From: Cherax quadricarinatus
Taxonomy: Eukaryota; Arthropoda; Malacostraca; Decapoda; Parastacidae
Assembly: GCF_038502225.1 (NCBI RefSeq)
Contig: NC_091303.1
Location: 29,058,815 to 29,122,814 of the forward strand
Reading direction: 5' to 3'
DNA length: 64,000 nt
The position numbers were made by a program, and so were the translations under genes. Positions 48,111-60,926 of this stretch are shown in pieces. How positions within the stretch are numbered: position 1 is the first letter of the stretch; each line of letters opens with the position of its first letter. The notes beneath the pieces were generated by a model that was not told where the DNA came from, did not search any database, and worked only from the letters and a program-made list of their open reading frames with translations.

Positions 48111-51100
48111 AGGCCAGGACTATTTGAGGTATACTACCCCTCCCCAGGACTATGTGAGTTATACTACCCCTCCCCAGGACTATGTGAGTTATACTACCCC
48201 TCCCCAGGACTATGTGAGTTATACTACCCCTCCCCAGGACTATGTGAGTTATACTACCCCTCCCCAGGACTTTGTGAGTTATACTACCCCTCCCCAGGAC
48301 TTTGTGAGTTATACTACCCCTCCCCAGGACTTTGTGAGGTATACTACCCCTCCCCAGGACTTTGTGAGTTATACTACCCCTCCCCAGGACTTTGTGAGGT
48401 ATACTACCCCTCCCCAGGAGTATGTGAGGTATACTACCCCTCCCCAGGACTTTGTGAGTTATACTACCCCTCCCCAGGACTTTGTGAGGTATACTACCCC
48501 TCCCCAGGACTTTGTGATGTGAGGTATACTACCCCTCCCCAGGACTTTGTGAGGTATACTACCCCTCCCCAGGACTTTGTGAGGTATACTACCCCTCCCC
48601 AGGACTTTGTGAGGTATACTACCCCTCCCCAGGACTTTGTGAGGTATACTACCCCTCCCCAGGAGTATGTGAGGTATATTACCCCTCCCCAGGCCTATGT
48701 GAGATATACAACCCCTCCCCAGGCCTATGTGAGGTATACTATCTCTCCCCAGGCCTATGTGAGAAATACTACCTCGTCCTTAGGCCTATATGGGATATAC
48801 TACCCGGTCCCCAGGCCTATATGAGATATACTACCCCGTCCCCAGGCCTATGTGAGATATAGTACCCCCTCCCCAGGCCTATGTAAGATATACTACCCCG
48901 TCCCCAGGTCTATATGAGATATACTACCCCTCCCCAGGCCTATGTGGATATACTACCCTTCCCCAGGCCTATGTGAGATATGCTACCCCGTCCCCAGGCC
49001 TGTGTGAGATATACGACCCCTTCCCCAGGCCTATGTGAGATATACTACCCCGTCCCCAGGCCTATGTGAGATGTACTACCCCGTCCCCAGGCCTATGTGA
49101 GATATCCTACCCCGTCCCCAGGCCTATGTGAGATATACTACCCCTCCCCAGGTCTATGTGAGATATACGACCCCGTCCCCAGGCCTATGTGAGATATGCT
49201 ACTCCTCCTCAGGCCTATGTGAGATATACTACCCCGTACCCAGGCCTATGTGAGATATACTACCCCGTCCCCCGGCCTACGTGAGATATACTACCCCGTC
49301 CCCAGGCCTATGTGAGATACACTACCCCGTTCCCAGGCTTATATGAGATATACTACCCCGTCCCCAGGCCTATGTGAGATATACTACCCCATCCCCAGGC
49401 CTATGTGAGATATACTTCCCCGTCCCCAAGCCTATGTGAGATGTACTACCCCCTCCCCAAGCCTATGTGAGATATATTACCACCTCCCCAGGCCTATGTG
49501 AGATATACTACCCCGTCCCCAGGCCTATGTGAGATATACTACCCCCTCCCCAGGCCTATGTGAGACATACTACCCCGTCCCCAGGCCTATGTGAAATATA
49601 CCTCCCCCTCCCCAGGCCTATGTGAGATATACTACCCCGTCCCCAGGCCTATGTGAGATATACTACCCCTCCCAAGGTCTATGTGAGATATACTACCCCG
49701 TCCCCAGACCTATGTGAGATATACTACCCGGTCCCCAGGACTATGTGAGATATACTACCCCCTCCCCAGGCCTATGTGAGAAATACTACCCCCTCCCCAG
49801 GCCTATGTGAGATATACTACCCCCTCCCCAGGCCTATGCGAGATATACTACCCCCTCCCCAAGCCTATGTGAGATATACTACCCCCTCCCCAGGCCTATC
49901 TGAGATATACTACCCCGTCCCCAGGCCTATGTGAGATATACTACCCCCTTCCCAGGCCTATGTGAGATATACTACCCCCTCCCCAGGCCTATGTGAGATA
50001 TACTACCCAATCCCCAGGCCTATGTGAGATGTACTACCCCGTCCCCAGGCCTGTGTGAGATATACTACCCGGTCCCCAGGCCTATGTGAGATATACTACC
50101 CCCTCCCCAGGCCTATGTGAGATATACTACCCCGTCCCCAGGCCTATGTGATATATACCACCCCCTCCCCAGGCCTATGTGAGATATACTACCCCCTCCC
50201 CATTCCTATGTGAGATATACTACCCCCTCCTCGGGCCTATGTGAGATATACCACCCCCTCCCCAGGCCTATGTGAGATATACTACCCCCTCCCCAGTACT
50301 ATGTGAGATATACTACCCCCTCCCCAGGCCTGTGTGAGACATACCACCCCCTCCCCAGGCCTATGTGAGATATACTACCCCGTCCCCAGGCCTATGTGAG
50401 ATATACTACCCCGTCCCCAGGCCTATGTGAGATATACTACCCCGTCCCCAGGCCTATGTGAGATATACTACCCCGTCCTCAGACCTATGTGAGATATACT
50501 ACCCCGTCCCCAGACCTATGTGAGATATACTACCCCGTCCCCAGACCTATGTGAGATATATTATTCCGTCCCAAGACCTATGTGAGATATACTAACCCGT
50601 CCCCAGACCTATGTGAGATATACTACCCCGTCCCCAGACCTATGTGAGATATACTACCCCGTCCCACGACCTATGTGAGATATACTACCCCCTCCCCAGA
50701 CCTATGTGAGATATACTACCCCGTCTCCAAACCTATGTGAGATATACTACCCCGTCCCCAGACCTATGTGAGATATTCTACCCCGTCCCCAGACCTGTGA
50801 GATATACTACCCCCTCCGCAGGCCTATGTGAGATATACTACCCCGTCCCCAGACCTATGTGAGATATACTACCCCGTCTCCAGACCTATGTGAGATATAC
50901 TACCCCGTCCCCAGACCTATGTGAGATATACTACCCCGTCCCCAGACCTATGTGAGATATACTACCTCGTCCCCAGACCTATGTGAGATATACTACCCGG
51001 TCCCCAGACCTATGTGAGATATACTACCCCGTCCCCAGACCTATGTGAGATATACTATTCCGTCCCAAGACCTATGTGAGATATACTAACCCGTCCCCAG

Positions 51101-52932
51101 ACCTATGTGAGATATACTACCCCGTCCCCAGACCTATGTGAGATATACTACCCCGTCCCAAGACCTATGTGAGATATACTACCCCCTTCCCAGGCCTATG
51201 TGAGATATACTACCCCGTCTCCAGACCTATGTGAGATATACTACCCCGTCCCCAGACCTATGTGAGATATTCTACCCCGTCCCCAGACCTATGTGAGATA
51301 TACTACCCCCTCCCCAGGCCTATGTGAGATATACTACCCCGTCCCCAGACCTATGTGAGATATACTACCCCGTCTCCAGACCTATGTGAGATATACTACC
51401 CCGTCCCCAGACCTATGTGAGATATACTACCCCGTCCCCAGACCTATGTGAGATATACTACCTCGTCCCCAGACCTATGTGAGATATACTACCCCGTCCC
51501 CAGACCTATGTGAGATATACTACCCCCTCCCCAGGCCTATGTGAGATATACTACCCCGTCCCCAGGCCTATGTGAGATATACTACCCCGTCCCCAGACCT
51601 ATGTGAGATATACTACCCCGTCCCCAGGCCTATGTGAGATATACTACCCCCTCCCCAGGCCTATGTGAGATATACTACCCCGTCCCCAGGCCTATGTGAG
51701 ATATACTACCCCGTCCCCAGACCTATGTGAGATATACTACCCCGTCCCCAGTCCTATGTGAGATATACTACCCCCTCCCCAGGCCTATGTGAGATATACT
51801 ACCCCGTCCCCAGGCTTATGTGAGATATACTACCCCCTCCCCAGGCCTATGTGAGATATACTACCCCGTCCCCAGACCTATGTGAGATATACTACCCCGT
51901 CCCCAGTCCTATGTGAGATATACTACCCCCTCCCCAGGCCTATGTGAGATATACTACCCCGTCCCCAGGCTTATGTGAGATATACTACCCCCTCCCCAGG
52001 CCTATGTGAGATATACTACCCCGTCCCCAGGCCTATGTGAGATATACTACCCCGTCCCCAGACCTATGTGAGATATACTACCCAGTCCCCAGACCTATGT
52101 GAGATATACTACCCCGTCCCCAGACCTATGTGAGATATACTACCCCGTCCCCAGGCCTATGTGAGATATACTACCCCGTCCCCAGGCCTATGTGAGATAT
52201 ACTACCCCCTCCCCAGGCCTATGTGAGATATACTACCCCGTCCCCAGACCTATGTGAGATATACTACCCCCTCCCCAGGCCTATGTGAGATATACTACCC
52301 CGTCCCCAGACCTATGTGAGATATACTACTCCGTCCCCAGACCTATGTGAGATATACTACTCCGTCCCCAGACCTATGTGAGATATACTACCCCGTCCCC
52401 AGGCCTATGTGAGATATACTACCCCGTCCCCAGACCTATGTGAGATATACTACCCCGTCCCCAGACCTATGTGAGATATACTACCCCGTCCCCAGGCCTA
52501 TGTGAGATATACTACCCCGTCCCCAGACCTATGTGAGATATACTACTCCGTCCCCAGACCTATGTGAGATATACTACTCCGTCCCCAGACCTATGTGAGA
52601 TATACTACCCCCTCCCCAGACCTATGTGAGATATACTACCCCGTCCCCAGGCCTATGTGAGATATACTACCCCGTCCCCAGGCCTATGTGAGATATACTA
52701 CCCCGTCCCCAGGCCTATGTGAGATATACTACCCCCTCCCCAGGCCTATGTGAGATATACTACCCCGTCCCCAGACCTATGTGAGATATACTACCCCGTC
52801 TCCAGACCTATGTGAGATATACTACCCCGTCCCCAGACCTATGTGAGATATACTACCCCGTCCCCAGACCTATGTGAGATATACTACCCCGTCCCCAGGC
52901 CTATGTGAGATATACTACCCCCTCCCCAGGGT
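48111..52932. repeat. 30/31-bp minisatellite array G
   Basis: About 155 copies are present. The left end (48,111-48,660) has 30-bp units, CCCAGGACTATGTGAGTTAT then ACTACCCCT. From about 48,780 the units are mostly 31 bp, with GTGAGATATACTACCCC followed by GTCC or CTCC and CCAGGCCTAT or CCAGACCTAT. The extra base converts the frame-neutral 30-bp unit into a frame-shifting one. A block with ATTCCGTCCCAAGACC and CTAACCCGTCC at about 50,560-50,600 recurs 494 bp later (51,058). The array ends abruptly at CCCCAGGGTGAGATACACACC. Confidence 0.97.
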
Positions 52933-53692
52933 GAGATACACACCAGTGCATTAATCCCTGGGTATCTATTTTACTTGTAAGTGAACATTAGAAAGAAGTA
53001 TGAGGTGTTAGGAGGAACGTGTCAGCCTGCTCCTTGATCGAGCCCGGGCACTTCGGTTGTAAGGGGACTGACCTTCAAGTCACCTACGTCCCTCGCAAGT
53101 AATAAGTATAAACTTACGATCCTTAAATAGGTCCAGTTGAACTAAGTTATTAGGGGGTTTAGCATGACTTGTGATGTTAATAGCGCAAAAAATACATTAA
53201 CTCATTTGTATATGCACCTTCAAGTGCATTAAATAACGTTTTTGAAGTAAAATTAGTTAATTAATTCATCATGTTTAACTGACTCTTATAACCATTATAA
53301 TTGTTGGTAAATGTAGCAGCGTGTTGCGCACACTGTGTTGACGCTGTCACGGGAGTGAGGAACGTGATGTTTGTGGACTTACGGTTGGAAGCTGTGCCAT
53401 GAAGCACCGTGGAGCACTAAAAAGCACCGTGAAGCATCATAAAGCATTATGAAGCACCGTGAAGTATCATGAAGCACCATAAAACAACATGAAGCACCAT
53501 AACCACCATGAAGCATCCATGAAGTGTAAGGCACCACAAAGCACCTTAAAACACTACGCCCTCACTCATTTATACAATTGATTGAATACATATTTGATTG
53601 ATACTGATATATAAGTAAATAAAACATTTAAAGAGTGCGTCTCAGTGAGGTGCGAGTTTCTCTCAATGCAGTGGTTGGAGTGTGTGTGTGAG
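52933..53692. other. Unique spacer with a short AAGCACC repeat
   Basis: No gene was found. Positions 53,398-53,555 form a degenerate 10-14-bp repeat (GAAGCACCGT, GAAGCATCAT, AAGCACCATA). The segment near 53,030-53,095 (GATCGAGCCCGGGCACTTCG) is GC-richer and could belong to a dispersed repeat, but has no clear tRNA structure. Confidence 0.55.
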
Positions 53693-53888
53693 TGTACTCA
53701 CCTAATTGTGGTTGCAGGGATCGAGACTCAGCTCTTGGCCCCGCCTCTTCACTGATCGCTGCTAGGTCCTCTCTCTCTCTCTACCCCCTGAGCTTTTTCA
53801 TACCTCGTCTTAAAGCTATATATGGTTCCTGCCTCAACTATATCACTTGCTACACTATTCCACTTCCTGACAACTGTATGACTGAAGA
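53693..53888 (-). mobile_element. CR1-like LINE 3' end, tandem copy 1
   Basis: The minus strand reads RKWNSVASDIVEAGTIYSFK then TRYEKAQGV (53,869-53,785), the C-terminal W-N-S...V-E-A...F-K pattern of LINE ORF2. The 3' part, which on the plus strand reads ACTCACCTAATTGTGGTTGC, follows. The same segment is repeated immediately to the right. It is 5'-truncated and non-functional. Confidence 0.75.
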
Positions 53889-54077
53889 AGTGTGTGTGTA
53901 CTCACCTAATTATGGTTGCAGGGGTCGAGACTCAGCTCCTGGCCCCGCCTCTTTGCTGACCGTTATTGGGTCCTCCCTCTCCCTGCTCCATGAGCTTTAT
54001 CATACCTCGTCTTAAAGCTATGTATGGTTCTTGCCTCCACTACATCGCTTGCCAGACTATTCCACTTCCTAACAACT
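53889..54077 (-). mobile_element. CR1-like LINE 3' end, tandem copy 2
   Basis: This is a second copy of the preceding segment in the same orientation. It reads RKWNSLASDVVEARTIHSFK on the minus strand (about 54,070-54,010) and shares the plus-strand edge ACTCACCTAATTATGGTTGC. It differs from copy 1 by scattered substitutions. The two copies abut, so they arose by tandem duplication or by two insertions at one site. A long (TG)n begins at its right edge. Confidence 0.75.
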
Positions 54078-54081
54078 CTGT

Positions 54082-54211
<130 letters not shown>

Positions 54212-54214
54212 TGA

Positions 54215-55060
54215 CTAGTTGCATCACTGTCAGGATCCAGACGAGTGTTGTGTGCGGGTCGGCCAGGAGAGCATCCCCGCACCTTACTCGGGGGACCACA
54301 CAGTTAGCCAGTAAGATCCTGGTTGGCATTCTCACCAGGCTTATGATTGGCTGTGAGAGTGTCTGTGGGTTGTACGAGAGTGCAGAGCAAGTGTCACGGC
54401 TAGCATTCAAACCCTACACCCTCGGAGTGTCTAGTGTGAGTGTCTGCTGGCAGCGCGGTAGCTACTGCTGCTGGCGGTGTAGTCCTGCTTGCCTACGCTA
54501 CTGCTGCTGTTGCTGCTGCTACTTCTGCAGAAGGTGCTGGAGGGCCTAGACTTGGGAGGGAGGTGGCGCGCCAGCGGGGCTGGCCTTGAGCGCGGGCCGG
54601 TGAGCTGCATGCAACAAGGCGGGCGGTGGTGCAGTGCATGTGTGGAGTGGCGGTGTGCACACGGCAGCAGCAGCAGCAGCAGCTGGCAGTCTCGGGTGCA
54701 GCAGGAGAGCAGCAGCCGCCTGACCGCGCGGCGTGCGTGCGTGCGTGTGAGTGAAGACGGCCTCCGCGCTACGCTGCCTTCTAACGTAAACACAGGAGGA
54801 AGGGGGCAAATGATCGTCTTCCTGTCATTGTGCGAGTGAGCCTTACGGAGTGGTGGCGGCGTCCGCTCCAGTCAGCTTGCAGGAGGTGCTGCTGGTGATA
54901 TCACCACCACCATCACTAACACCTCCGTCACTTCCATCACCGTCACCAGCAGCAGGCGTGGTGACCGTGGGCGGGGTGAGGGCGTGAGAGGTGACACTGG
55001 AGGTGGGTGGGTGCCAGGCAGGCAGGCTATGACGGGGCACCAGTCGCCTCGAAGAACACT
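54215..55060. promoter_or_regulatory. GC- and CpG-rich block, possible host-gene promoter or 5' exon
   Basis: This is the only CpG-dense, non-tandem stretch in the window. It includes GTGGCGCGCCAGCGGGGC, GACCGCGCGGCGTGCGTGCG and short CTG (about 54,500) and CAG (54,664-54,682) runs. A donor-like site, GCCG then GTGAGC, lies at 54,600. Several frames of about 90-150 codons are open on both strands, which is expected from the composition. The plus frame 54489-54839 begins with a poly-Leu run, but it comes from CTG repeats. With the consensus donor at 56,391 it may mark the 5' end of a plus-strand gene whose coding exons lie outside the window. No coding function is claimed. Confidence 0.35.
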
Positions 55061-55914
55061 CATTTCAGCAACAAGTGAAACGTCAGTTTGTGAAGTGATG
55101 TTTAAACCAGTTAACAAATAAATGTATCTCATTCTTTTAAGGAGAAATTTCATCCAAACCTAAATTCTAAAATGCGTAGCTTATCTTATTACGAGAAAAA
55201 AAGAAGAATTACAAATATTAACTTCACATCCACCAACTTTAAAACCTTAAAAGTGCATCTCACGGGCAGTTGTGTAACCTGTTAAAATTCTGTAGCTTGA
55301 ATCTTACGGTCCTGTAACCTGTATGTTAAAACCAGACACAGTAGTGAAGTTTGTTTTAGTAAGCAATGACGAACACTGCCATTTACAAGAAAAACATAAG
55401 ATATATGTACAATAAGATGTGTACAATTGGGGCTCTGTATTATAGCATGCATCCTTAAAGTGTACTACACACTGCCATCCCCTACCCCGGTGCCACTCTC
55501 ATCCCACCTATACAGTGACAGTCATACCCCACCAAGCACTGTGCCAGTGTCGTCTCCTCCAGCTTATATAGTGTCAATATTAGCCACTGCCAGTCACTGT
55601 GTCTTCACTGTGTACCTCGTGTCATTAAGTGTCAGCAGTGAAAGCCCCCACTGTGTGCCTCGCCCCATATTTAGTGACCAGTACACCACACCTTCTGATC
55701 ACCCAGTGAGGTCCTCACCGTCTAGTGGGTGTTATTGACACGTGAAGTTATTTACTAGTGTTTGAGATGTATGACGTGTGTTGTGATGGGTAGTGCAGTA
55801 AATGAAGTGTGTTGAAGTGACGAGGAATGTAAATGACGAGAGGCAAGTGAGTGATAGATGGATGAAGAGTGACAGTAGTGATAATTGAGTCTTGTGGTGC
55901 CTCTCAGAACGTTC

Positions 55915-56125
55915 AGCCTCTTATTGTGCTCCAGTGTGCGTGGCATACATGTTATTGTATGTCTAATGTTCGTGGCCCTCACTTTGTTCACTGTGTGAGT
56001 GACACTACTTTGTTCACTGTGTGCGTGGCAATCTTGCTTTTGTGTGTTCACTGCGTTCATAACACTCTTTTTATCGTGTGTTCACTGTCCGTGGCACTAT
56101 TATATGTTCACTGTGTTCGTGGCAT
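55915..56125. repeat. Degenerate 30-40-bp repeat (TTCACTGTGT...GTGGCA)
   Basis: The block TTCACTGTGTGCGTGGCA and variants recur five or six times with spacers of 15-25 bp (near 55,985, 56,015, 56,048, 56,080 and 56,105). It is strongly diverged and stops before the presumed exon end. Confidence 0.6.
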
Positions 56126-56129
56126 TACC

Positions 56130-56390
56130 GTATGTGTAACGTGCTCTCACAAAGTGCTACGAGAGAGCTGCAGTAGAATCCAAGGAAAAAAGTTTAGAAA
56201 AAAGGAAAGCGCTAGTGTGCGACGTGTGCCCAGGAAAAGAGAGGGAGGAGGAGGAGGAGGAGGAGGAGGAGGTAAGAGTTAGTGGGGCTCCTACAGGATC
56301 ATTGGGCCTCCTGGAAGGAGCAGCCTGGCCACACCAGCAGCCTCAGACCCCCGCCAGACAGACACGGGCCACCTGAGCGCGCGAGCGAAG
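56130..56390 (+). other. Candidate non-coding 5' exon ending in a consensus splice donor
   Basis: The stretch ends GCGAGCGAAG followed by GTGAGTGACA, an excellent donor (AAG then GTGAGT at 56,391). A second donor-like site, GAG then GTAAGAG, lies at 56,273 after a (GGA)n run (56,243-56,272). The segment is GC-rich, unlike the AT-rich sequence that follows, as expected at a first-exon/first-intron boundary. There is no start codon with a convincing frame, so it would be 5' UTR. Exon start and gene identity are unknown, and RNA evidence is needed. Confidence 0.3.
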
Positions 56391-56399
56391 GTGAGTGAC

Positions 56400-57101
<702 letters not shown>

Positions 57102-57114
57102 TATTTAGTAATAT

Positions 57115-57235
57115 ATACAGGAGAAGGGGTTACCAGCCCCTCGCTCCTGGCATTTTAGTCGCCTCCTACAACACGCATAGCTTACGGAGGAAGAACTCTG
57201 TTCCACTTCCCCATGGAGATAAGAGGAAATATAGT
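57115..57235. mobile_element. Likely interspersed repeat next to (AT)n
   Basis: The segment with GGGGTTACCAGCCCCTCGCT, GGCATTTTAGTCGCCTCCTA and TTCCACTTCCCCATGGAGAT resembles a sequence I recall as common in decapod genomic and transcript data, often beside AT microsatellites. It has no coding content. The identification rests on memory and on the abutting simple repeat. Confidence 0.35.
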
Positions 57236-57767
57236 ATAGAAGAAAACCCAGAGGGGTGTGTATATATAATTAGCAAGAAATCATTATGTCGTGTCGAAGA
57301 GGCAGAACTGGTCAATTAGCAAGAACTCATTTAAAATTAAGTCTTTTCTAAAATTTTCTCTTATACATTTAAAGGTATATTTTTTCAGATTTGTAAATAT
57401 AAAAATTAATGATTTTTTCCAAAAGAACCTTAATAAACTTACCTAACCTTATTATAACAAGCGCAATTTAATTTAGCTTAATCCAACTAAATATATTTTA
57501 CATAAGTTCACAATAATTTAATAATAAAGAAACACAATAAAATATATTTTTCTCGTTAGATTCAGAATGATTTTTGCGAATTATTGCATACACATATTTT
57601 CGCTTGCACTATTCGGCAAGAACAGCGCTGCTGTTTAAGCGAAAATCACAAGTTTTACTTATTCTGCACGACATATACACCAGTTTCATTTCGTCATGTC
57701 ACATGATCGCATCGGCTGGAATCAGCAAAGGTGCAGTTAATCATTATCATGCTTCCACTGATCTAGC
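57236..57767. other. No gene seen; AT-rich
   Basis: Low-complexity AT-rich sequence without a recognised element. The plus frame 57574-57816 runs into array H and has no known motif. Confidence 0.6.
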
Positions 57768-60166
57768 CACTGAGAGTTATCACCTCACCTACACTGTTAT
57801 GACCACTGAGAGTTAACACCTCACCTACACTGTTATGACCATTGAGAGTTATCACATCACCTACACTGTTATGACCACTGAGAGTTATCACCTCACCTAC
57901 ACTGTTATGACCACTGAGAGTTATCACATCACCTACACTGTTATGACCACTGAGAGTTATCACATCACCTACACTGTTATGACCACTGAGAGTTATCACA
58001 TCACCTACACTGTTATGACCACTGAGAGTTATCACATCACCTACACTGTTATGACCACTGAGAGTTATCACATCACCTACACTGTTGTGACCACTGAGAG
58101 TTATCACATCACCTACACTGTTATGACCACTGAGAATTATCACCTCACCTACACTGTTATGACCACTGAGAGTTATCACATCACCTACACTGTTATGACC
58201 ACTGAGAGTTATCACCTCACCTACACTGTTATGACCACTGAGAATTATCACCTCACCTACACTGTTATGACCACTGAGAGTTATCACATCACCTACACTG
58301 TTATGACCACTGAGAGTTATCACATCACCTACACTGTTATGACCACTGAGAGTTATCACCTCACCCACACTGTTATGACCACTGAGAGTTATCACCTCAC
58401 CTACACTGTTATGACCACTGAGAGTTATCACATCACCTACACTGTTGTGGCCATTTAGAGTTATCACCTGACCTACGCTGTTGTGACCACTGAGAGTTAT
58501 CACATCACCTACACTGTTGTGTCCACTGAGTGTTATCACCTCACCTACACTGTTATGACCATTGAGAGTTATCACATCACCTACACTGTTATGACCACTG
58601 AGAATTATCACCTCACCTACACTGTTATGACCACTGAGAGTTATCACATCACCTACACTGTTGTGACCACTGAGAGTTATCACATCACCTACACTGTTGT
58701 GACCACTGAGAGTTATCGCCTCACCTACACTGTTATGACCACTGAGAGTTATCACATCACCTACACTGTTGTGACCACTGAGAGTTATCACATCACCTAC
58801 ACTGTTGTGACCACTGAGAGTTATCACATCACCTACACTGTTATGACCACTGAGAGTTATCACATCACCTACACTTTTGTGACCACTGAGAGTTATCACA
58901 TCACCTACACTGTTGTGACCACTGAGAGTTATCACATCACCTACACTGTTGTGACCACTGAGAGTTATCACATCACCTACACTGTTGTGACCACTGAGAG
59001 TTATCACCTCACCTACACTGTTATGACCACTGAGAGTTATCACATCACCTACACTGTTGTGACCACTGAGAGTTATCACCTCACCTACACTGTTATGACC
59101 TGGAGTTGAGAGTTATCACCTCTCCTACACTGTTATGACCACTGAGAGTTATCACCTCACCTACACTGTTATGACCACTGAGATTTATCACCTCGCCTAC
59201 ACTGTTATGACCACTGAGAGTTATCACCTCACCTACACTGTTATGACCACTGAGAGTTATCACCTCACCTACACTGTTATGACCACTGAGAGTAATCACC
59301 TCACCTACATTGTTATGACCACTGAGAGTTATCACCTCACCTACATTGTTATGACCACTGAGAGTTATCACCTCACCTACACTGTTATGACCACTGAGAG
59401 TTATCACCTCACCTACACTGTTGTGGCCATTTAGAGTTATCACCTCACCTACACTGTTGTGACCACTGAGAGTTATCACCTCACCTACACTGTTATGACC
59501 ATTGAGAGTTATCACCTCACCTACATTATTATGACCACTGAGAGTTATCACCTCACCTACACTGTTTTGAGCACTGAGAGTTATCACCTCACCTACACTG
59601 TTGTGGCCATTTAGAGTTATCACCTCACCTACACTGTTGTGGCCATTTAGAATTATCACCTCACCTACGCTGTTGTGACCACTGAGAGTTATCACATCAC
59701 CTACACTGTTGTGTCCACTGAGTGTTATCACCTCACCCACACTGTTATGACCACTGAGAGTTATCACCTCACCTACACTCTTATGACCACTGAGAGTTAT
59801 CACCTCACTTTGACTGTTATGACCACTGATAGTTATCACCTCACCTACACTGTTATGACCACTGAGAGTTATCACCTCACCTACACTGTTATGACCATTG
59901 AGAGTTATCGCTTCACCTACACTGTTATGACCACTGACAGTTACCACCTTACCTTCACTGTTGTTACCACTGAGAGTTATCACCTCTCCTACACTGTTGT
60001 GACCACTGAAAGTTATCACTTCACCTACACTGTTGTGACCACTGAAAGTTATCACTTCACCTACACTGTTGTGACCACTGAGAGTTATCACCTCACCTAC
60101 ACTGTTATGACCGCTGAGAGTTATCACCTCACCTACATTGTTATGACCACTGAGAGTTATCATCAG
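57768..60166. repeat. 36-bp minisatellite array H
   Basis: About 66 copies of a 36-bp unit, core ACTGAGAGTTATCACCTCAC with TACACTGTTATGACC. The main variants are CACATCACC versus CACCTCACC and GTTATG versus GTTGTG. Since 36 is a multiple of 3, both strands hold frame-stable repeats: 12-residue MTTESYHLTYTV on plus and GHNSVGEVITLS on minus. A short indel near 59,100 (CTGGAGTTGAGAG) shifts phase and splits the frames. A variant block with GGCCATTTAG and TGTCCACTGAGTG near 58,445-58,545 recurs near 59,640-59,735. Nothing suggests real coding: no start context, no unique domain and both strands open. Confidence 0.96.
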
Positions 60167-60926
60167 AGTTATCGTCAGGGTCACCAAGGCGACCCTGACG
60201 GAACACAACACTGCTGCCGTTCCTGGTTCTAATTTTCTCTACATTGTAACACTAATATATTTTCTGGTAACATCCACATATACATGTTTATTTAAACATC
60301 TTCCTGTTTGGCCAACATATATTTACACATCCCTGAAGGGTAAGCGGACCTTAATTAAGAGCATACCTGAAATTTATTCTTCCTCTTTTCGGTTTTATTT
60401 TGCTCTTAACTCTAGAACGCCTCATCGAATTACTTTCTAATTTTCAACACTTGTGTAGGAGAGGATGTCCAAACTGAAGGAAGTACTGGCATGTTGACGT
60501 CTCAGTAGTTGGTGAAGTCATCCCAGCATCCTGGAGTGACTCTCATACCTCACACACATTCCTGGTGCAACTTCAAACTCTTACTTAAGGTGACAAAAAA
60601 ATTGACAATGGTGAAGAGTGAAATTCGAACATTTTGGTGCAAGTTTGGTCGTTTTATGTGTAAAATTGGCAGAAATTTTTATTCCCTTTAAATCACGTTA
60701 AATAAATTTTGGTTTACCTCTTCTGAACGACTTCAAATATTTAATGGCTGATGCATTTTAGTGCCAGGATAGTAGTTATGTTTTAATTATGTTCAGGCAA
60801 ATTTGTTGTAGTAAAATAGTAAAAAAAAATTGACATCGTTGGACTCTGTACCATAACTGGAGAATGATTCATCTGCTCGGCTTCAAATTTTTACCACTAT
60901 TGCAGTTTCCTGATCACAGGCATCAC
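60167..60926. other. AT-rich spacer with a hairpin and degenerate satellite-like motifs
   Basis: A perfect 10-bp inverted repeat, CGTCAGGGTC/GACCCTGACG, with an 8-base loop lies at 60,173-60,200. The motif CTTCAAAyTyTTAC or a close variant occurs at about 60,570, 60,730 and 60,880, roughly 150-160 bp apart, and again beyond array I near 63,186. No gene is recognised; the 60-codon frame at 60509-60691 lies inside this repeat-like sequence. Confidence 0.5.

Noticed and set aside
47985..48824. 279-codon plus frame with 10-residue repeats
   Set aside because: It depends on the 30-bp units of array G. The 47 residues before the repeat match nothing I recognise.
53030..53100. tRNA or tRNA-derived SINE near GATCGAGCCCGGGC
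   Set aside because: No cloverleaf with matching acceptor and anticodon arms could be drawn on either strand.
54489..54839. 116-codon plus frame beginning with a poly-Leu 'signal peptide'
   Set aside because: The Leu run comes from a CTG microsatellite, and the rest has no recognised domain. GC-rich composition keeps several frames open on both strands.
57763..60211. 12-residue repeat proteins on both strands of array H
   Set aside because: The 36-bp unit is frame-neutral, so both strands stay open by chance. There is no signal, domain or start context, and phase breaks at an indel near 59,100.
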